From Kutzneria sp. 744 (GTDB lineage Bacteria; Actinomycetota; Actinomycetes; Mycobacteriales; Pseudonocardiaceae): a stretch of DNA of 64,000 bases. The DNA lies in NCBI RefSeq assembly GCF_000568255.1, contig NZ_KK037166.1, positions 4,064,124-4,128,123 of the forward strand, given 5' to 3'. The notes below the pieces were generated by a model, which worked only from the letters and a program-made list of their open reading frames with translations, was not told where the DNA came from and did not search any database. Both the position numbers and the translations under genes were made by a program. Numbering within the stretch: the first letter of the stretch is position 1; every line of letters starts with the position of its first letter. Below, one piece after another: positions 54,275-64,000 of the stretch.

Positions 54275-55244
54275 GGGTCCACCCGCGCAGCGCCTTCTCC
54301 AGCGCCACGACCGAGTCCTCGCTGTCCATGGCCGACGCGGTGTGGAAACCCCCGGCCACCAGCCGGGTGCGCAGCTCGCGGTCCAGCATCAGCCGAACCA
54401 GCGACTCCGCCATCGCGTTGGCGTCGTCCGGCTCGACCAGCAGGCTGTCCCGGTCGTGCTCGGCGAAGTCGGACAGGGCGCTGCCGCGGACGCCGACCAC
54501 CGCCGAGCCGCACGCCATCGCCCGGGCCGCGCTGGCCGCGGTTCCCAGGTGGACGGCGTCGCGCTGGTACACCTGGCGCACCAGCTCGTAGGTGGGCAGC
54601 GACCTCAGATAGCGGATCCAGCTGGGGAGCTGCTCCGGGCGGCGACCGGAGCCGAAGGCGGTGACCTCCATCGTGGGCAACAAGGCCCGGGTCCGTTCCA
54701 ACGCCTCCAGCGCGGTCGCCGCCCCGGAGTCCGGTTCGACCAGCACACTCACCCGGTGCCCGCGCGGTAGCGCCGGATGTGGCGGCCGGAAGACCGCGAG
54801 GTTGAGCCCCTGCGACACGACTGTCACGGCAGAGCTGGGCACACCGAGTCCATTCAGGACGCCGGCGAGGCGCTCCGACGTGGCGATCTTGGGCACGGCC
54901 AGTCGTAGTTCAGGGTCCGCCCCCCACTGCTCACGGGACTGAACCAGCTGCCCTGCCCGACCGTGGCGGTCGGACAACTCGGGCAGCAGCTTCGACGTGC
55001 TGGCATCGGTCGCCAGCACGACATCCCCGTCGGGCACGGCGTCCGGGGACAGCCGTGCGGTCGTCACGACCCGCACCGAGGACGGCCCGCGTCCCCTGCG
55101 CGACCAGCCGGGCACCCGCAGCCCGAGCCTGTCGCGCAGCCGGACCACGCTGATCTCGTGGCCACGGGCCGCCAACTCGTCGGCATATCCCTGGATCACC
55201 TGCGCACCGACAACCGGTGTCGGACACACGAAGGTGACGCGCAT
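54231..55244 (-). CDS. Glycosyltransferase, GT4-like
   Basis: 337 residues from ATG 55244 (GGAG 7 bases upstream). N-terminal Rossmann half begins MRVTFVCPTPVVGAQVIQGY; the C-terminal half has the GT-B donor-site pattern AARAMACGSAVVGVRGSALS followed by EHDRDSLLVEPDDANAMAES. It adds a sugar from a nucleotide donor; the acceptor is unknown. It is divergent from the polysaccharide operon and likely part of it. Confidence 0.87.
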   Translation of the reverse strand: MRVTFVCPTPVVGAQVIQGYADELAARGHEISVVRLRDRLGLRVPGWSRRGRGPSSVRVVTTARLSPDAVPDGDVVLATDASTSKLLPELSDRHGRAGQLVQSREQWGADPELRLAVPKIATSERLAGVLNGLGVPSSAVTVVSQGLNLAVFRPPHPALPRGHRVSVLVEPDSGAATALEALERTRALLPTMEVTAFGSGRRPEQLPSWIRYLRSLPTYELVRQVYQRDAVHLGTAASAARAMACGSAVVGVRGSALSDFAEHDRDSLLVEPDDANAMAESLVRLMLDRELRTRLVAGGFHTASAMDSEDSVVALEKALRGWTLSSQSVGSARETPR

Positions 55245-55662
55245 ACCGGCACTCCACTCCACTAGAGACGTCAGATGCCCCGCACATCGAGCCCGGGGCC
55301 CCGACGTTACGACCCCGTGGGGCCGCACCCGGTTCAACTACGGCACCCCCTCCCGGGTTATGCCGCCGTTCAGCCCAATCCGCGACCACACCGCCGGAGC
55401 TGTTGTCACTGTCGGTAATTGACGTGAGGGTCGCTACGGCAAACGCAGCAACGCCGATGCGCTTAACAGCTCAGCCGTTCCCTCGGGCGAGTGATCGTCG
55501 GGGATGTGTTGCCAGCAAAGCGAAAGAGCCGCTGTAACGAGGCAGCCGCGAAACCCGAGAAGGATCGTGGACGTCCACCTCTTTCTCCTGATCCATCACA
55601 GTTGACGTAGCGCCCTCGCCGGCGCGAGGTCGTCGCAGTCGGTCCTGCACAAGGGAATGTGT
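55245..55662. other. 418-bp region upstream of the polysaccharide operon
   Basis: No gene seen. A TTGACG at about 55418 and another at about 55602 could be -35 boxes. Between them lies a stretch rich in GGCAAACGCAGC-, AACAGCTCA- and GAAACCCGAGAAGGA-like words that could fold as a structured leader, but I could not match it convincingly to a riboswitch class. Confidence 0.4.
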
Positions 55663-57186
55663 ATGAGAGGGCAACCGAGGGGGACCCCCAGGATGGCACT
55701 GCTGCCGCCCGAACACTCGCACCTGTTGGCCGTCACGACCACCCGGTTCCACGGCCGGCACCGGCACCACCGGTCGCCACTGACCGTGTGGGAGAGCCGG
55801 TACCGCACCGCTGTGATCATGTCCGACGTGCTGGCCACCGCGGCCGCCACGCTCCTGGCCACCGTCCTGATCGGACGGGAACTGCCGGACTACCTCGGCC
55901 AGCTGCCGCGGCTGGTCAGCGTCGCCGCTCTACTCATAGTGGTTGCCGCGCTGCCCGCCAACCGGGCCTGGGACCCCAAGATCCTGGGCCAGGGCGCGGA
56001 GGAGTTCCGAAGACTCGGCAAGGCGCTCGTCGCGACCGCAGTGACACTGTCGGTGGCCGGCGTCGCCTTCGAGCTGACGCACCTGCGGTTATGGGTGTTC
56101 TTCGTGGTTCCGGCGGTCGGGGCAATCGCTTTCCCCGGCCGCTATCTGCTGCGTAGGCTGCTGCACAGCAGACGGGGCAAGGGTGAGTGCCTGCTGCCGG
56201 TGATGGCGGCCGGAAGTGCGGCGTGGGCGGCCGATCTGATCGCCCGCACGCGCAAGGAGCCGCACAACGGCTGGCGGGTCGAGGCCGTGTGCACGCCGGA
56301 CGGCTACGGCCTGGACGGCACGCAGGAGATCTCCGGTGTGCCGGTGGTCGGCGCGCTCGGGGACCTGACCGAACGGGCACAACCGGGTGGCTATCGGGTC
56401 GTCGCCGTGGCCGCGGATCCCTATTGGACGCCGCGCCAGCTGCAGCGGCTGGCCTGGGAGCTGGAGGACACCGAGTCCGAGCTCGTGGTCGCGCCGGTGC
56501 TGATGGAGCTGACCGGGCCGCGGCTGCACGTGTCCGGTGTGGTCGGCATGCCGCTGCTGCGAGTGCAGACACCCACTTTCGGCCGGGCCAAGCGGGTGAT
56601 CAAGAGCATCGTCGACCGGATCGGCGCGCTGGTGCTGCTGACCATGCTGGCCCCGGTGCTGCTGGCCATCGCCGTGCTCGTCAAGATCGACGACGGCGGC
56701 CCGGTGCTGTTCCGGCAGAAGCGGGTCGGCCACAGCGGAAAACCGTTCACCATGTGGAAGTTCCGCACGATGGTGGTCAACGCCGACGCGCTGCTGGACG
56801 AGCTGCGGGCCAGCAACCAGGGCGCGGGGCCGCTGTTCAAGATGCGCCAGGACCCCCGGGTCACCGGCCCCGGCCGGCTGCTGCGGCGGTACTCGCTCGA
56901 CGAGCTGCCGCAGCTGATCAACGTGCTCACCGGCGCGATGTCGCTGGTCGGGCCGCGGCCGCCGCTGCCGCACGAGGTCGAGCAGTACGGCTCCGACGCG
57001 GGACGGCGACTGCTGGTCAAGCCGGGCCTGACCGGGCTGTGGCAGATCAGCGGGCGCAGCGACCTGCCGTGGGAGGAGGCGCTGCGACTGGACCTCCGCT
57101 ACGTGGAGGACTGGTCGCTGGCCCTCGACGCGATCATCCTGTGGAAGACCGTGCGAGCGGTCTTCAGCGGTCAGGGGGCGTACTGA
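55663..57186 (+). CDS. Polyprenyl-phosphate sugar-1-phosphate transferase (WcaJ/CpsE type)
   Basis: About 507 residues from ATG 55663 (AAGGGA upstream; GTG 55657 and ATG 55693 are alternatives). Four to five N-terminal helices (e.g. LPRLVSVAALLIVVAALPAN), a CoA-binding-like central domain (WRVEAVCTPDGYGLDGTQEI), a further helix, and the C-terminal transferase domain with KIDDGGPVLFRQKRVGHSGK, FRTMVVNAD, SLDELPQLINVLTGAMSLVG, PRPPLPHEVEQY and KPGLTGLWQISGRS. It starts repeat-unit assembly by loading a sugar-1-phosphate on undecaprenyl phosphate at the membrane. Confidence 0.93.
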   Translation: MRGQPRGTPRMALLPPEHSHLLAVTTTRFHGRHRHHRSPLTVWESRYRTAVIMSDVLATAAATLLATVLIGRELPDYLGQLPRLVSVAALLIVVAALPANRAWDPKILGQGAEEFRRLGKALVATAVTLSVAGVAFELTHLRLWVFFVVPAVGAIAFPGRYLLRRLLHSRRGKGECLLPVMAAGSAAWAADLIARTRKEPHNGWRVEAVCTPDGYGLDGTQEISGVPVVGALGDLTERAQPGGYRVVAVAADPYWTPRQLQRLAWELEDTESELVVAPVLMELTGPRLHVSGVVGMPLLRVQTPTFGRAKRVIKSIVDRIGALVLLTMLAPVLLAIAVLVKIDDGGPVLFRQKRVGHSGKPFTMWKFRTMVVNADALLDELRASNQGAGPLFKMRQDPRVTGPGRLLRRYSLDELPQLINVLTGAMSLVGPRPPLPHEVEQYGSDAGRRLLVKPGLTGLWQISGRSDLPWEEALRLDLRYVEDWSLALDAIILWKTVRAVFSGQGAY

Positions 57187-57187
57187 G

Positions 57188-58099
57188 GTGGGCGGCTGGC
57201 TGGGGGTCAGGGCGCTGGTGACCGGGGCGACCGGGTTCATCGGCTCCCATCTGGTGGGCAGGCTCACCGAGCTCGGCGCGGTGGTGCACGCGGTGAGCAG
57301 GAAGGTCCGGGCGCACGTGGACGGCGGGCAGACCTGGCATGTCGCGGATCTCTGCGACGCCGACCAGGTCAGCTCGGTGGTCCGTGCCGCACAACCGGAT
57401 GTGGTGTTCCACCTGGCCAGCGAGGTCACCGGTGCGCGCGAGGTGCGCATGGTCCGGCCAACGCTGACCAGCAATCTCGACAGCGCGGTGAACCTGCTGA
57501 CGGCCGTCGCCGACTGGGCGCCGTCCGGACGGCTGGTGCTGGCCGGATCTGTGGAGGAGCCGCGGCCCGAGGACGGCGCCGCGGTGGCGTCCTCCCCGTA
57601 CGCGGTGGCGAAGTGGGCCGTCTCCGGTTACGCGCGGATGTTCCACGAGCTGTGGGACGTGCCGGTGACGACGTTGCGCATCGGCATGGTCTACGGACCG
57701 GGACAGCGGGACGTGCGCAAGCTGATCCCGTACGTGACAACGGCATTGCTGCGCGGGGAGTCGCCGGAGCTGACCAGCGGCACCCGTATGGTGGACTGGG
57801 TCTACGTCGACGACGTGGTCGAGGCGTTCCTGGCCGCGGCGGTCTGCGACCAGGCGCCGGGGCGGGTGTTCGACATCGCATCGGGCAGCCAGCTGTCGAT
57901 CCGGGACACCATCGAGCTCCTGGCCAAGATCATCGGCGCGCACCAGCTGCCGCGGTACGGGGCCATCGCGGACCGTCCGCTCGACCACGCGCAGGTGGCC
58001 GACATCGAGGACGCGGCGGGTGTGCTCGGCTGGCGCCCGCAGGTGGACCTGGAGACCGGCCTACGCCGTACGGCCGACTACTATTCCTCTGCCCTGTAA
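57188..58099 (+). CDS. NAD-dependent epimerase/dehydratase (extended SDR)
   Basis: 303 residues from GTG 57188, one base after the transferase stop. Rossmann loop VTGATGFIGSHLVGRL, the DVVFHLAS motif, and catalytic SSPYAVAKWAVSGYARMFHE (YxxxK). C-terminal sugar-binding half VDWVYVDDVVEAFLAAAV. It likely makes an activated sugar for the polysaccharide; the specific product is unknown. Confidence 0.9.
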   Translation: MGGWLGVRALVTGATGFIGSHLVGRLTELGAVVHAVSRKVRAHVDGGQTWHVADLCDADQVSSVVRAAQPDVVFHLASEVTGAREVRMVRPTLTSNLDSAVNLLTAVADWAPSGRLVLAGSVEEPRPEDGAAVASSPYAVAKWAVSGYARMFHELWDVPVTTLRIGMVYGPGQRDVRKLIPYVTTALLRGESPELTSGTRMVDWVYVDDVVEAFLAAAVCDQAPGRVFDIASGSQLSIRDTIELLAKIIGAHQLPRYGAIADRPLDHAQVADIEDAAGVLGWRPQVDLETGLRRTADYYSSAL

Positions 58100-58165
58100 C
58101 GAAAACAGCCGTTACGTCCGATATTCCCCACAACCGGTACGGTTCGCTGGAGGTGGGGACGAGTC

Positions 58166-58834
58166 ATGTCTGTCTCGGTCGTCAATCTGACCGTGCACGG
58201 GATCGGTCCGACCGACCGACCGATGGAGCCGGACGAGGACAGGACCTGGGTCAGCGTCGAGCAGTTCGAGCAGGTGCTCGACGCGGCCATGGGCAAGCCC
58301 AACGTGCGACTCACCTTCGACGACGGCAACGTCTCCGACGTCGAGATCGCGTTGCCCCGCTTGGTGGAACGCGGGCTGAAGGCGGACTTCTTCGTGCTGG
58401 CCGGGCTCCTGGGTGAGCCCGGCCGGCTCGACCGCTCGGACGTGCGCGAGATCCAGGGCGCCGGCATGCGGATCGGCTCGCACGGCTGGGCCCACCGCGA
58501 CTGGCGGCGGCTGACCGACGAGCAGGCGGTCGAGGAGATCGCCCACGCCACCCGGGTGCTGACCGAGCTGACCGAGAACCCGGTCACCGAGGTGGCGATC
58601 CCGTTCGGCTCCTACGACCGGCATGTGCTGCGACGCCTGAAGACGGCCGGTGTGCAGCGGGTCTACACGAGCGACGGCGGCGGGGCCAACGCCGATTCCT
58701 GGCTCCAGGCCCGCAACAGCCTGCACCACGACATCCAGGCCGCCTGGGCTCACGAGGTGCTGACCGGGAAGCCGTCCCTGCCCTTGCGTGTCCGCCGAAC
58801 GGCCGCACGCGCGGTGAAGCGGATGCGCGGCTGA
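58166..58834 (+). CDS. Polysaccharide deacetylase (NodB domain)
   Basis: 222 residues, GGAGG 10-12 bases before the ATG. CE4 motifs: motif 1 LTFDDGNVSD, motif 2 GSHGWAHRDW (metal His pair), and later FGSYDRHVLRRLKTAG. It removes acetyl groups from N-acetylated sugars using a divalent metal. No signal peptide is obvious, so it may act on a cytosolic lipid-linked intermediate or be exported differently. Confidence 0.9.
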   Translation: MSVSVVNLTVHGIGPTDRPMEPDEDRTWVSVEQFEQVLDAAMGKPNVRLTFDDGNVSDVEIALPRLVERGLKADFFVLAGLLGEPGRLDRSDVREIQGAGMRIGSHGWAHRDWRRLTDEQAVEEIAHATRVLTELTENPVTEVAIPFGSYDRHVLRRLKTAGVQRVYTSDGGGANADSWLQARNSLHHDIQAAWAHEVLTGKPSLPLRVRRTAARAVKRMRG

Positions 58835-58887
58835 TGCGGTTGCCCCACAACGGTAACGCGTGCTGATCGGCGCACGATGACGTGCAC

Positions 58888-59802
58888 ATGAGGGCACGGA
58901 CCGCGATCGTGGTCGTCACGTACAACAGCGCGCACGTGCTGGGCGACTGCCTACGCTCGTTGGCGGGTGGAGCCGAGGGTGTCGATCTCACCGACGTTGT
59001 CGTGGTCGACAACGCCTCCCGCGACGGCACGCTGGAGCTGGCCGCGTCGTTCACCGACCTTCCGATGAGGACCGTCCAAATCGGTCGGAACGCCGGTTAC
59101 GCCGCCGGCATCAACGCCGGCGTCAACGAACTGGACCTGGCCACCTTGGACTCCGTGCTGGTGATCAACCCCGACTGCCGGCTCACCGCCGGCGGGCTGG
59201 CGGCGTTGCAAGAGGCACTCACAGTGCCTGGTTGCGGGATTGCCGTGCCGCGGCTGGTCAATCCGGATGGATCGCTGCAGCCTTCCTTGCGTCGCATGCC
59301 CACTGTGGGTAGAGCGTGGGCGGAAGCGGTGATCGGCGGCACCAGGGCCGGGCGCATCGGCACGCTGGGCGAGCTCGTCACCGATCCCCGCGAGTACGAG
59401 CGGCCGGCGCCGGCCGTGTGGGCGACCGGGGCCGCGATGCTCATCTCCGTGAACGCCCTGCTACAGACCGGCCCCTGGGACGAGTCCTTCCTCCTCTACA
59501 GCGAGGAGACGGAGTTCGCGCTCCGGGCGGCCGACCGCGGCTGGTCGCTGTGGTACGAGCCGACGGCCGTGATCGAGCACATCGGCGGCGACGCCGACAC
59601 CAACCCGATGCTCGCCGCGTTGTTGACAGTGAACAGGGTGAAGCTGTTCCGTCGCCGCCGCGGTTTCGTGCCGGGCGTGGCCTACTACTTCGCTGTCGTA
59701 CTGGGGGAATCCGCGCGGGCGCTGGCCGGCCGACCGACCGCCAAGGCCTCGGTCGCCGCGCTGCTGCGACCGTCGCGGCGCATCCAGAGCCTGGCCGGCT
59801 GA
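58888..59802 (+). CDS. Glycosyltransferase family 2 (rhamnosyltransferase-like)
   Basis: 304 residues from ATG 58888 (GTG 58882 possible; no ribosome site). GT-A fold: IVVVTYNSAHVLGDCLRSL, VVVDNASRDGTLELA, DxD-type motif INPDCRL, and C-terminal WDESFLLYSEETEFALRAAD typical of WbbL/rhamnosyltransferases. Uses an NDP-sugar donor. Its TGA overlaps the next ATG by one base. Confidence 0.9.
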   Translation: MRARTAIVVVTYNSAHVLGDCLRSLAGGAEGVDLTDVVVVDNASRDGTLELAASFTDLPMRTVQIGRNAGYAAGINAGVNELDLATLDSVLVINPDCRLTAGGLAALQEALTVPGCGIAVPRLVNPDGSLQPSLRRMPTVGRAWAEAVIGGTRAGRIGTLGELVTDPREYERPAPAVWATGAAMLISVNALLQTGPWDESFLLYSEETEFALRAADRGWSLWYEPTAVIEHIGGDADTNPMLAALLTVNRVKLFRRRRGFVPGVAYYFAVVLGESARALAGRPTAKASVAALLRPSRRIQSLAG

Positions 59803-60851
59803 TGCGCTGGCTGACGTTCGACGCGCTGGGGCAGCGTGAACTCGACGCGTGGCACCGGTTGCGGGCCGGCAACCCGGCGCTGGACAGCCCGTACTTCCAC
59901 CCCGGTTTTGCCGCCGCCGTGCACGAAAGCGGACGCACCGTGCACGTCGCGGTGGACGAGGACGGCTCCGGCGAGATCCGAGCGTTGCTGCCCGGTCACC
60001 GTGAGGGAGCGACGCTGCGGCCGGTCGGGTGGCCCGGCGCCGACTTCCAGGGGCCGATCGTGCCGGCCGGGGAGTCCTTCTCGCCATTGGGTCTGCTCTC
60101 CGGCGGGGTCAGGTCGTTCGAGTTCGACCACCTGGTCGACGGCGTCGGCCAGTTCGAGCCGTGGATCCAGTCGCGGCGGGTGTCGCCGTACGTCGACGTG
60201 AGCGGCGGACTGGACGGCTACCTCGCCCGGGCGACGAAGTCGGGGCGGGACAACATGTCCCAGGCTCGGCGGCGGACGGCCAAGGCCGAGCGCGAGCTGG
60301 GGCCGGTCAAGTTCCAGGTCGACGTGGTCGACGAGGATCTGTTGCGCCAACTGGTGGAACTCAAGCGCGACCAGTATCGGGCAACCGGCGCAAGGGACTT
60401 CTTCGCGGAGCCCGATCGGCTCGACCTCTTGCGCCGCTTGCTCCATACTCGGGGCCGGGACTTCGGCGGCATCCTGTCGACCCTGCACGCCGGCGAGAAC
60501 TTGATCGCCGCTCACTTCGGCATCCGCGCGGATTCCGTGCTGCACTGGTGGTTTCCGGTGTACGCCCCCGAGCACTCGAAGCTCGCCCCGGGCTGGATGC
60601 TGCTGCGCGAGCTCACCATCGCCGCGCCCGCGCTGGGCATCGACCGGATCGATCTGGGCCGCGGCGACGACGAGTACAAGCGCCGGGCCAAGACCGGTGA
60701 TTCCACCGTGTGTCAAGGAATCGTCACCCGTAGTTCCAGCCGCCTGGCCCTGCGCAAACTGGGCGACGCCGTGGTAGCGGGGGCCAAGAACTCCCCGCTG
60801 GCACCGGGATTGCGCCGAGTGGTGCGAGGGTTGCGGAACCTCAGCAGGTAA
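59802..60851 (+). CDS. FemAB/GNAT-like acyltransferase of polysaccharide loci
   Basis: 349 residues. C-terminal GNAT-like domain (residues about 150-320): SGRDNMSQARRRTAKAEREL, HAGENLIAAHFGIRADSVLH, GWMLLRELTIAAPALGIDRI, DLGRGDDEYKRRAKTG. This resembles the CelD/BcsL and FemAB-related proteins found in exopolysaccharide clusters. It probably N-acylates an amino sugar, which would pair with the deacetylase two genes upstream. Coupled to the GT2 gene by a TGATG overlap. Confidence 0.85.
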   Translation: MRWLTFDALGQRELDAWHRLRAGNPALDSPYFHPGFAAAVHESGRTVHVAVDEDGSGEIRALLPGHREGATLRPVGWPGADFQGPIVPAGESFSPLGLLSGGVRSFEFDHLVDGVGQFEPWIQSRRVSPYVDVSGGLDGYLARATKSGRDNMSQARRRTAKAERELGPVKFQVDVVDEDLLRQLVELKRDQYRATGARDFFAEPDRLDLLRRLLHTRGRDFGGILSTLHAGENLIAAHFGIRADSVLHWWFPVYAPEHSKLAPGWMLLRELTIAAPALGIDRIDLGRGDDEYKRRAKTGDSTVCQGIVTRSSSRLALRKLGDAVVAGAKNSPLAPGLRRVVRGLRNLSR

Positions 60852-60916
60852 CGGGTTGACCGCCTCCCCCGATCAAAGGGGCGCGCCCACGTCGAGCGCG
60901 ATGGAGGCATCCCAAG

Positions 60917-62237
<1,321 letters not shown>

Positions 62238-62248
<11 letters not shown>

Positions 62249-63416
62249 AGCACTCATCCTGGTGGAGAACCTGTCCGTCCCGTTCGACCGCCGCGTGTGG
62301 CAGGAGAGCAAGGCGCTGCGCGACGCCGGCTGGGACGTGCACGTCATCTGTCCACAGGGGACGAAACAGGACCGTGAACCGTACGCCGAGATCGACGGGG
62401 TGAAGATCCACCGGTATCCGCTCAAGGCGGCGACCGGCGGCCCCCAGGGCTATCTGTTCGAGTACACCGCCGCGGTGTGGCACACCTTCCGGCTGGCCCG
62501 CAAGATCGGGCCGGTCGACGTGGTGCACGCCTGCAACCCGCCGGACCTGCTGTTCCTGGTGGCGCGCTGGCTCAAGCGCGGCGGCGCGAAGTTCATCTTC
62601 GACCAGCACGACCTGGTGCCGGAGCTGTACCTGTCGCGGTTCAACCGCGGCGAGGACTTCCTTTACCGCGGGGTGTGCCGGCTGGAGCGGTCCACCTACC
62701 GCGCGGCGGACGTGGTGATCTCCACCAACGAGAGCTACCGGCAGGTGGCCCTCAAGCGGGGCGACATGGACGCGCGCAAGGTGTTCGTGGTCCGCAGCGC
62801 GCCGGCGGTGGAGCGTTTCCACGAGGTGCCGCCGGAGGAGGAGCTGAAGAAGGGCAAGCCGCACCTGTTGTGCTACTTGGGTGTGATGGGCCCGCAGGAC
62901 GGCGTCGACTATGCCTTACGGTCGTTGGCCCGCATGCGCGACGAGCTCGGGCGCACCGACTGGCACGCCGTGTTCATGGGCGGCGGCGACACCTTCGACC
63001 AGATGGTGGCCCTGTCGCACGAGCTCGGCCTCGACGATCTGGTCGAGTTCACCGGCCGGGTCAGCGACGCCGACCTGCTGCGCTACCTGTCGGCCGCGGA
63101 CGTGTGCCTCGCGCCGGACCCGCTCAACCCGCTCAACGACGTCTCCACCATGAACAAGATCATGGAGTACATGGCGATGTCCAAGCCGATCGTGTCCTTC
63201 GACCTGGTCGAGGCGCGCGTGTCGGCCGACGAGGCGGCGGTGTACGCCGCGGCCAACGACGAGTCCGAGTTCGCCAAGCTCGTGGTCAAGCTGCTCGACG
63301 ACCCGGCCGAGCGCAAGCGCATGGGCGAGCTGGGCCGGGCCCGGGTGGCCGGCCCGCTGTCGTGGGAGAACTCCCGCAAGGCCCTGCTGGCGGCGTACGC
63401 TGCGGCACTGACCTGA
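62238..63416 (+). CDS. Glycosyltransferase family 4
   Basis: 392 residues from TTG 62238, overlapping the dehydrogenase by 11 bases; no better start is in frame. GT-B fold: ENLSVPFDRRVWQESKALRD, DVVHACNPPDLLFLVARWLK, KFIFDQHDLVPELYLSRF, and the donor site LAPDPLNPLNDVSTMNKIME, YMAMSKPIVSFDLVEAR. This DRRVWxE/HDLVPE signature marks a GT4 group common in actinomycete exopolysaccharide loci. Confidence 0.9.
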
Positions 63417-63467
63417 GCTGACCCCCGGCTTGACTGACGCCGCTTCGGTGACCACCGTGGAACCACC

Positions 63468-64000
63468 ATGACCAGTGTTGTCATCCCCGCCCACAACGAG
63501 CAGGCGGTGCTCGGGCGCTGCCTGAGCACCCTGCTCGCGGAGGCCGACGAGGACGAGTTCGACGTTGTCGTCGTGCCGAACGCCTGCACGGACGACACCG
63601 CCGCCGTGGCGCGGCAGTACGGAGTGCGGGTGGTGGAGACCCCGTACGGCGGCAAGGCGCACGCCCTGCGCCTCGGCGACGACACGTGCCGGGACTTCCC
63701 GCGCGTGTACCTGGACGCCGACATCGAGCTCACCACGCAGTCGCTGCGGGAGCTCGTGTCGGCGCTGGAGCGGCCCGGCGTGCTGGCGTGCGCGCCCGAG
63801 CCGCGGTGGGACCTGGCCGGCGCCAGCCGCGTCGCCCGGCGCGTGCACCGGGTACACGATCGGCTGATTGCGCCGAGCCGGGTGCTGGCCGGCGTCGGCG
63901 TGTACGTGTTGTCCAAGGACGGTCACGCCAAGGCGTTCCCGTTGCCCGATGTCATCTCCGACGACGGCTGGGTGCACCGGTCGTTCACGCCGCTGGAGCG
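63468..64000 (+). CDS. Glycosyltransferase family 2, incomplete at the window end
   Basis: At least 177 residues from ATG 63468. GT-A motifs: SVVIPAHNEQAVLGRCLSTL, VVVVPNACTDDTAAVARQYG, the DxD pair in VYLDADIELTTQ and VISDDGWVHR near the break. The frame is open to position 64000. It continues the polysaccharide operon, 51 bases after the GT4 gene. Confidence 0.88.
   Translation, partial: MTSVVIPAHNEQAVLGRCLSTLLAEADEDEFDVVVVPNACTDDTAAVARQYGVRVVETPYGGKAHALRLGDDTCRDFPRVYLDADIELTTQSLRELVSALERPGVLACAPEPRWDLAGASRVARRVHRVHDRLIAPSRVLAGVGVYVLSKDGHAKAFPLPDVISDDGWVHRSFTPLE

Overview
The window is high-GC (about 70%) actinomycete chromosome. It carries a complete mce operon with a built-in MceG/Mkl ATPase, Lsr2, a single-component GH2/ABC sugar operon without its own ATPase, CGNR and GlxA regulators, many GTG starts and frequent ATGA/GTGA stop-start overlaps. 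This fits a soil member of the Pseudonocardiaceae (Kutzneria/Amycolatopsis-like). The genus is inference. No rRNA, tRNA, CRISPR array or intact transposase was recognised.

Layout. 0-7 kb is a patch of gene decay around a few intact genes. It holds a 5'-truncated SDR, a TetR regulator with two palindromic operators, a DHA2 efflux pump, a frameshifted DUF4097 gene with its divergent fused HTH regulator, a RidA remnant, an alpha/beta hydrolase, an MFS tail remnant and a frameshifted hypothetical gene. 6.8-10.4 kb has a CGNR zinc-finger regulator facing a DinB-like gene across three evenly spaced palindromes, then a GlxA-type regulator, a 55-residue coupled ORF and an epoxide hydrolase. 10.4-17.4 kb holds a VanY-like peptidase with an OmpR/HK pair, an NmrA-type oxidoreductase divergent from a MarR regulator, a secreted CBM2/beta-helix protein and a second DHA2 pump. 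17.4-24.5 kb has lsr2, poxB, a nucleoside hydrolase, and an XRE/NB-ARC/TPR regulator split by a 157-bp insertion. 23.6-27.2 kb (minus) is an FAD monooxygenase / NCS1 permease / DNA-glycosylase-like operon. 27.2-33.2 kb is a beta-galactoside uptake and hydrolysis operon. 33.2-35.3 kb has REP-like repeats, a frameshifted E1-like/YcaO-like thiazole-maturation protein and a small unrecognised protein. 35.5-38.2 kb has a DUF4436 membrane protein and an acyl-CoA synthetase.

38.2-48.6 kb (minus) is one long, tightly overlapping mce operon: secreted protein, mkl, yrbEA, yrbEB, mceA-F and two Mce-associated proteins. It should build an ABC-type lipid/steroid importer. Next come a lipoprotein, a beta-propeller lipoprotein and a DUF427 protein, then a secreted DUF6801-like protein whose C-terminus resembles the first protein of the mce operon, a PucR-type regulator and a thioesterase.

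54.2-64.0 kb is a surface polysaccharide locus: glycosyltransferase (minus), then polyprenyl-phosphate sugar transferase, epimerase, NodB deacetylase, GT2, FemAB/GNAT-like protein, GDP-mannose-type dehydrogenase, GT4 and a GT2 that runs off the end. No flippase or polymerase lies in the window.

The most unusual structures are: (i) the 157-bp low-GC insertion with a 39-bp duplication inside the NB-ARC regulator; (ii) three 23-bp palindromes at an exact 40-bp period at 7391-7493; (iii) the orphan thiazole-maturation-like gene with small ORFs and a long-loop inverted repeat; (iv) two dispersed repeat families; (v) clustered gene decay at the left end.
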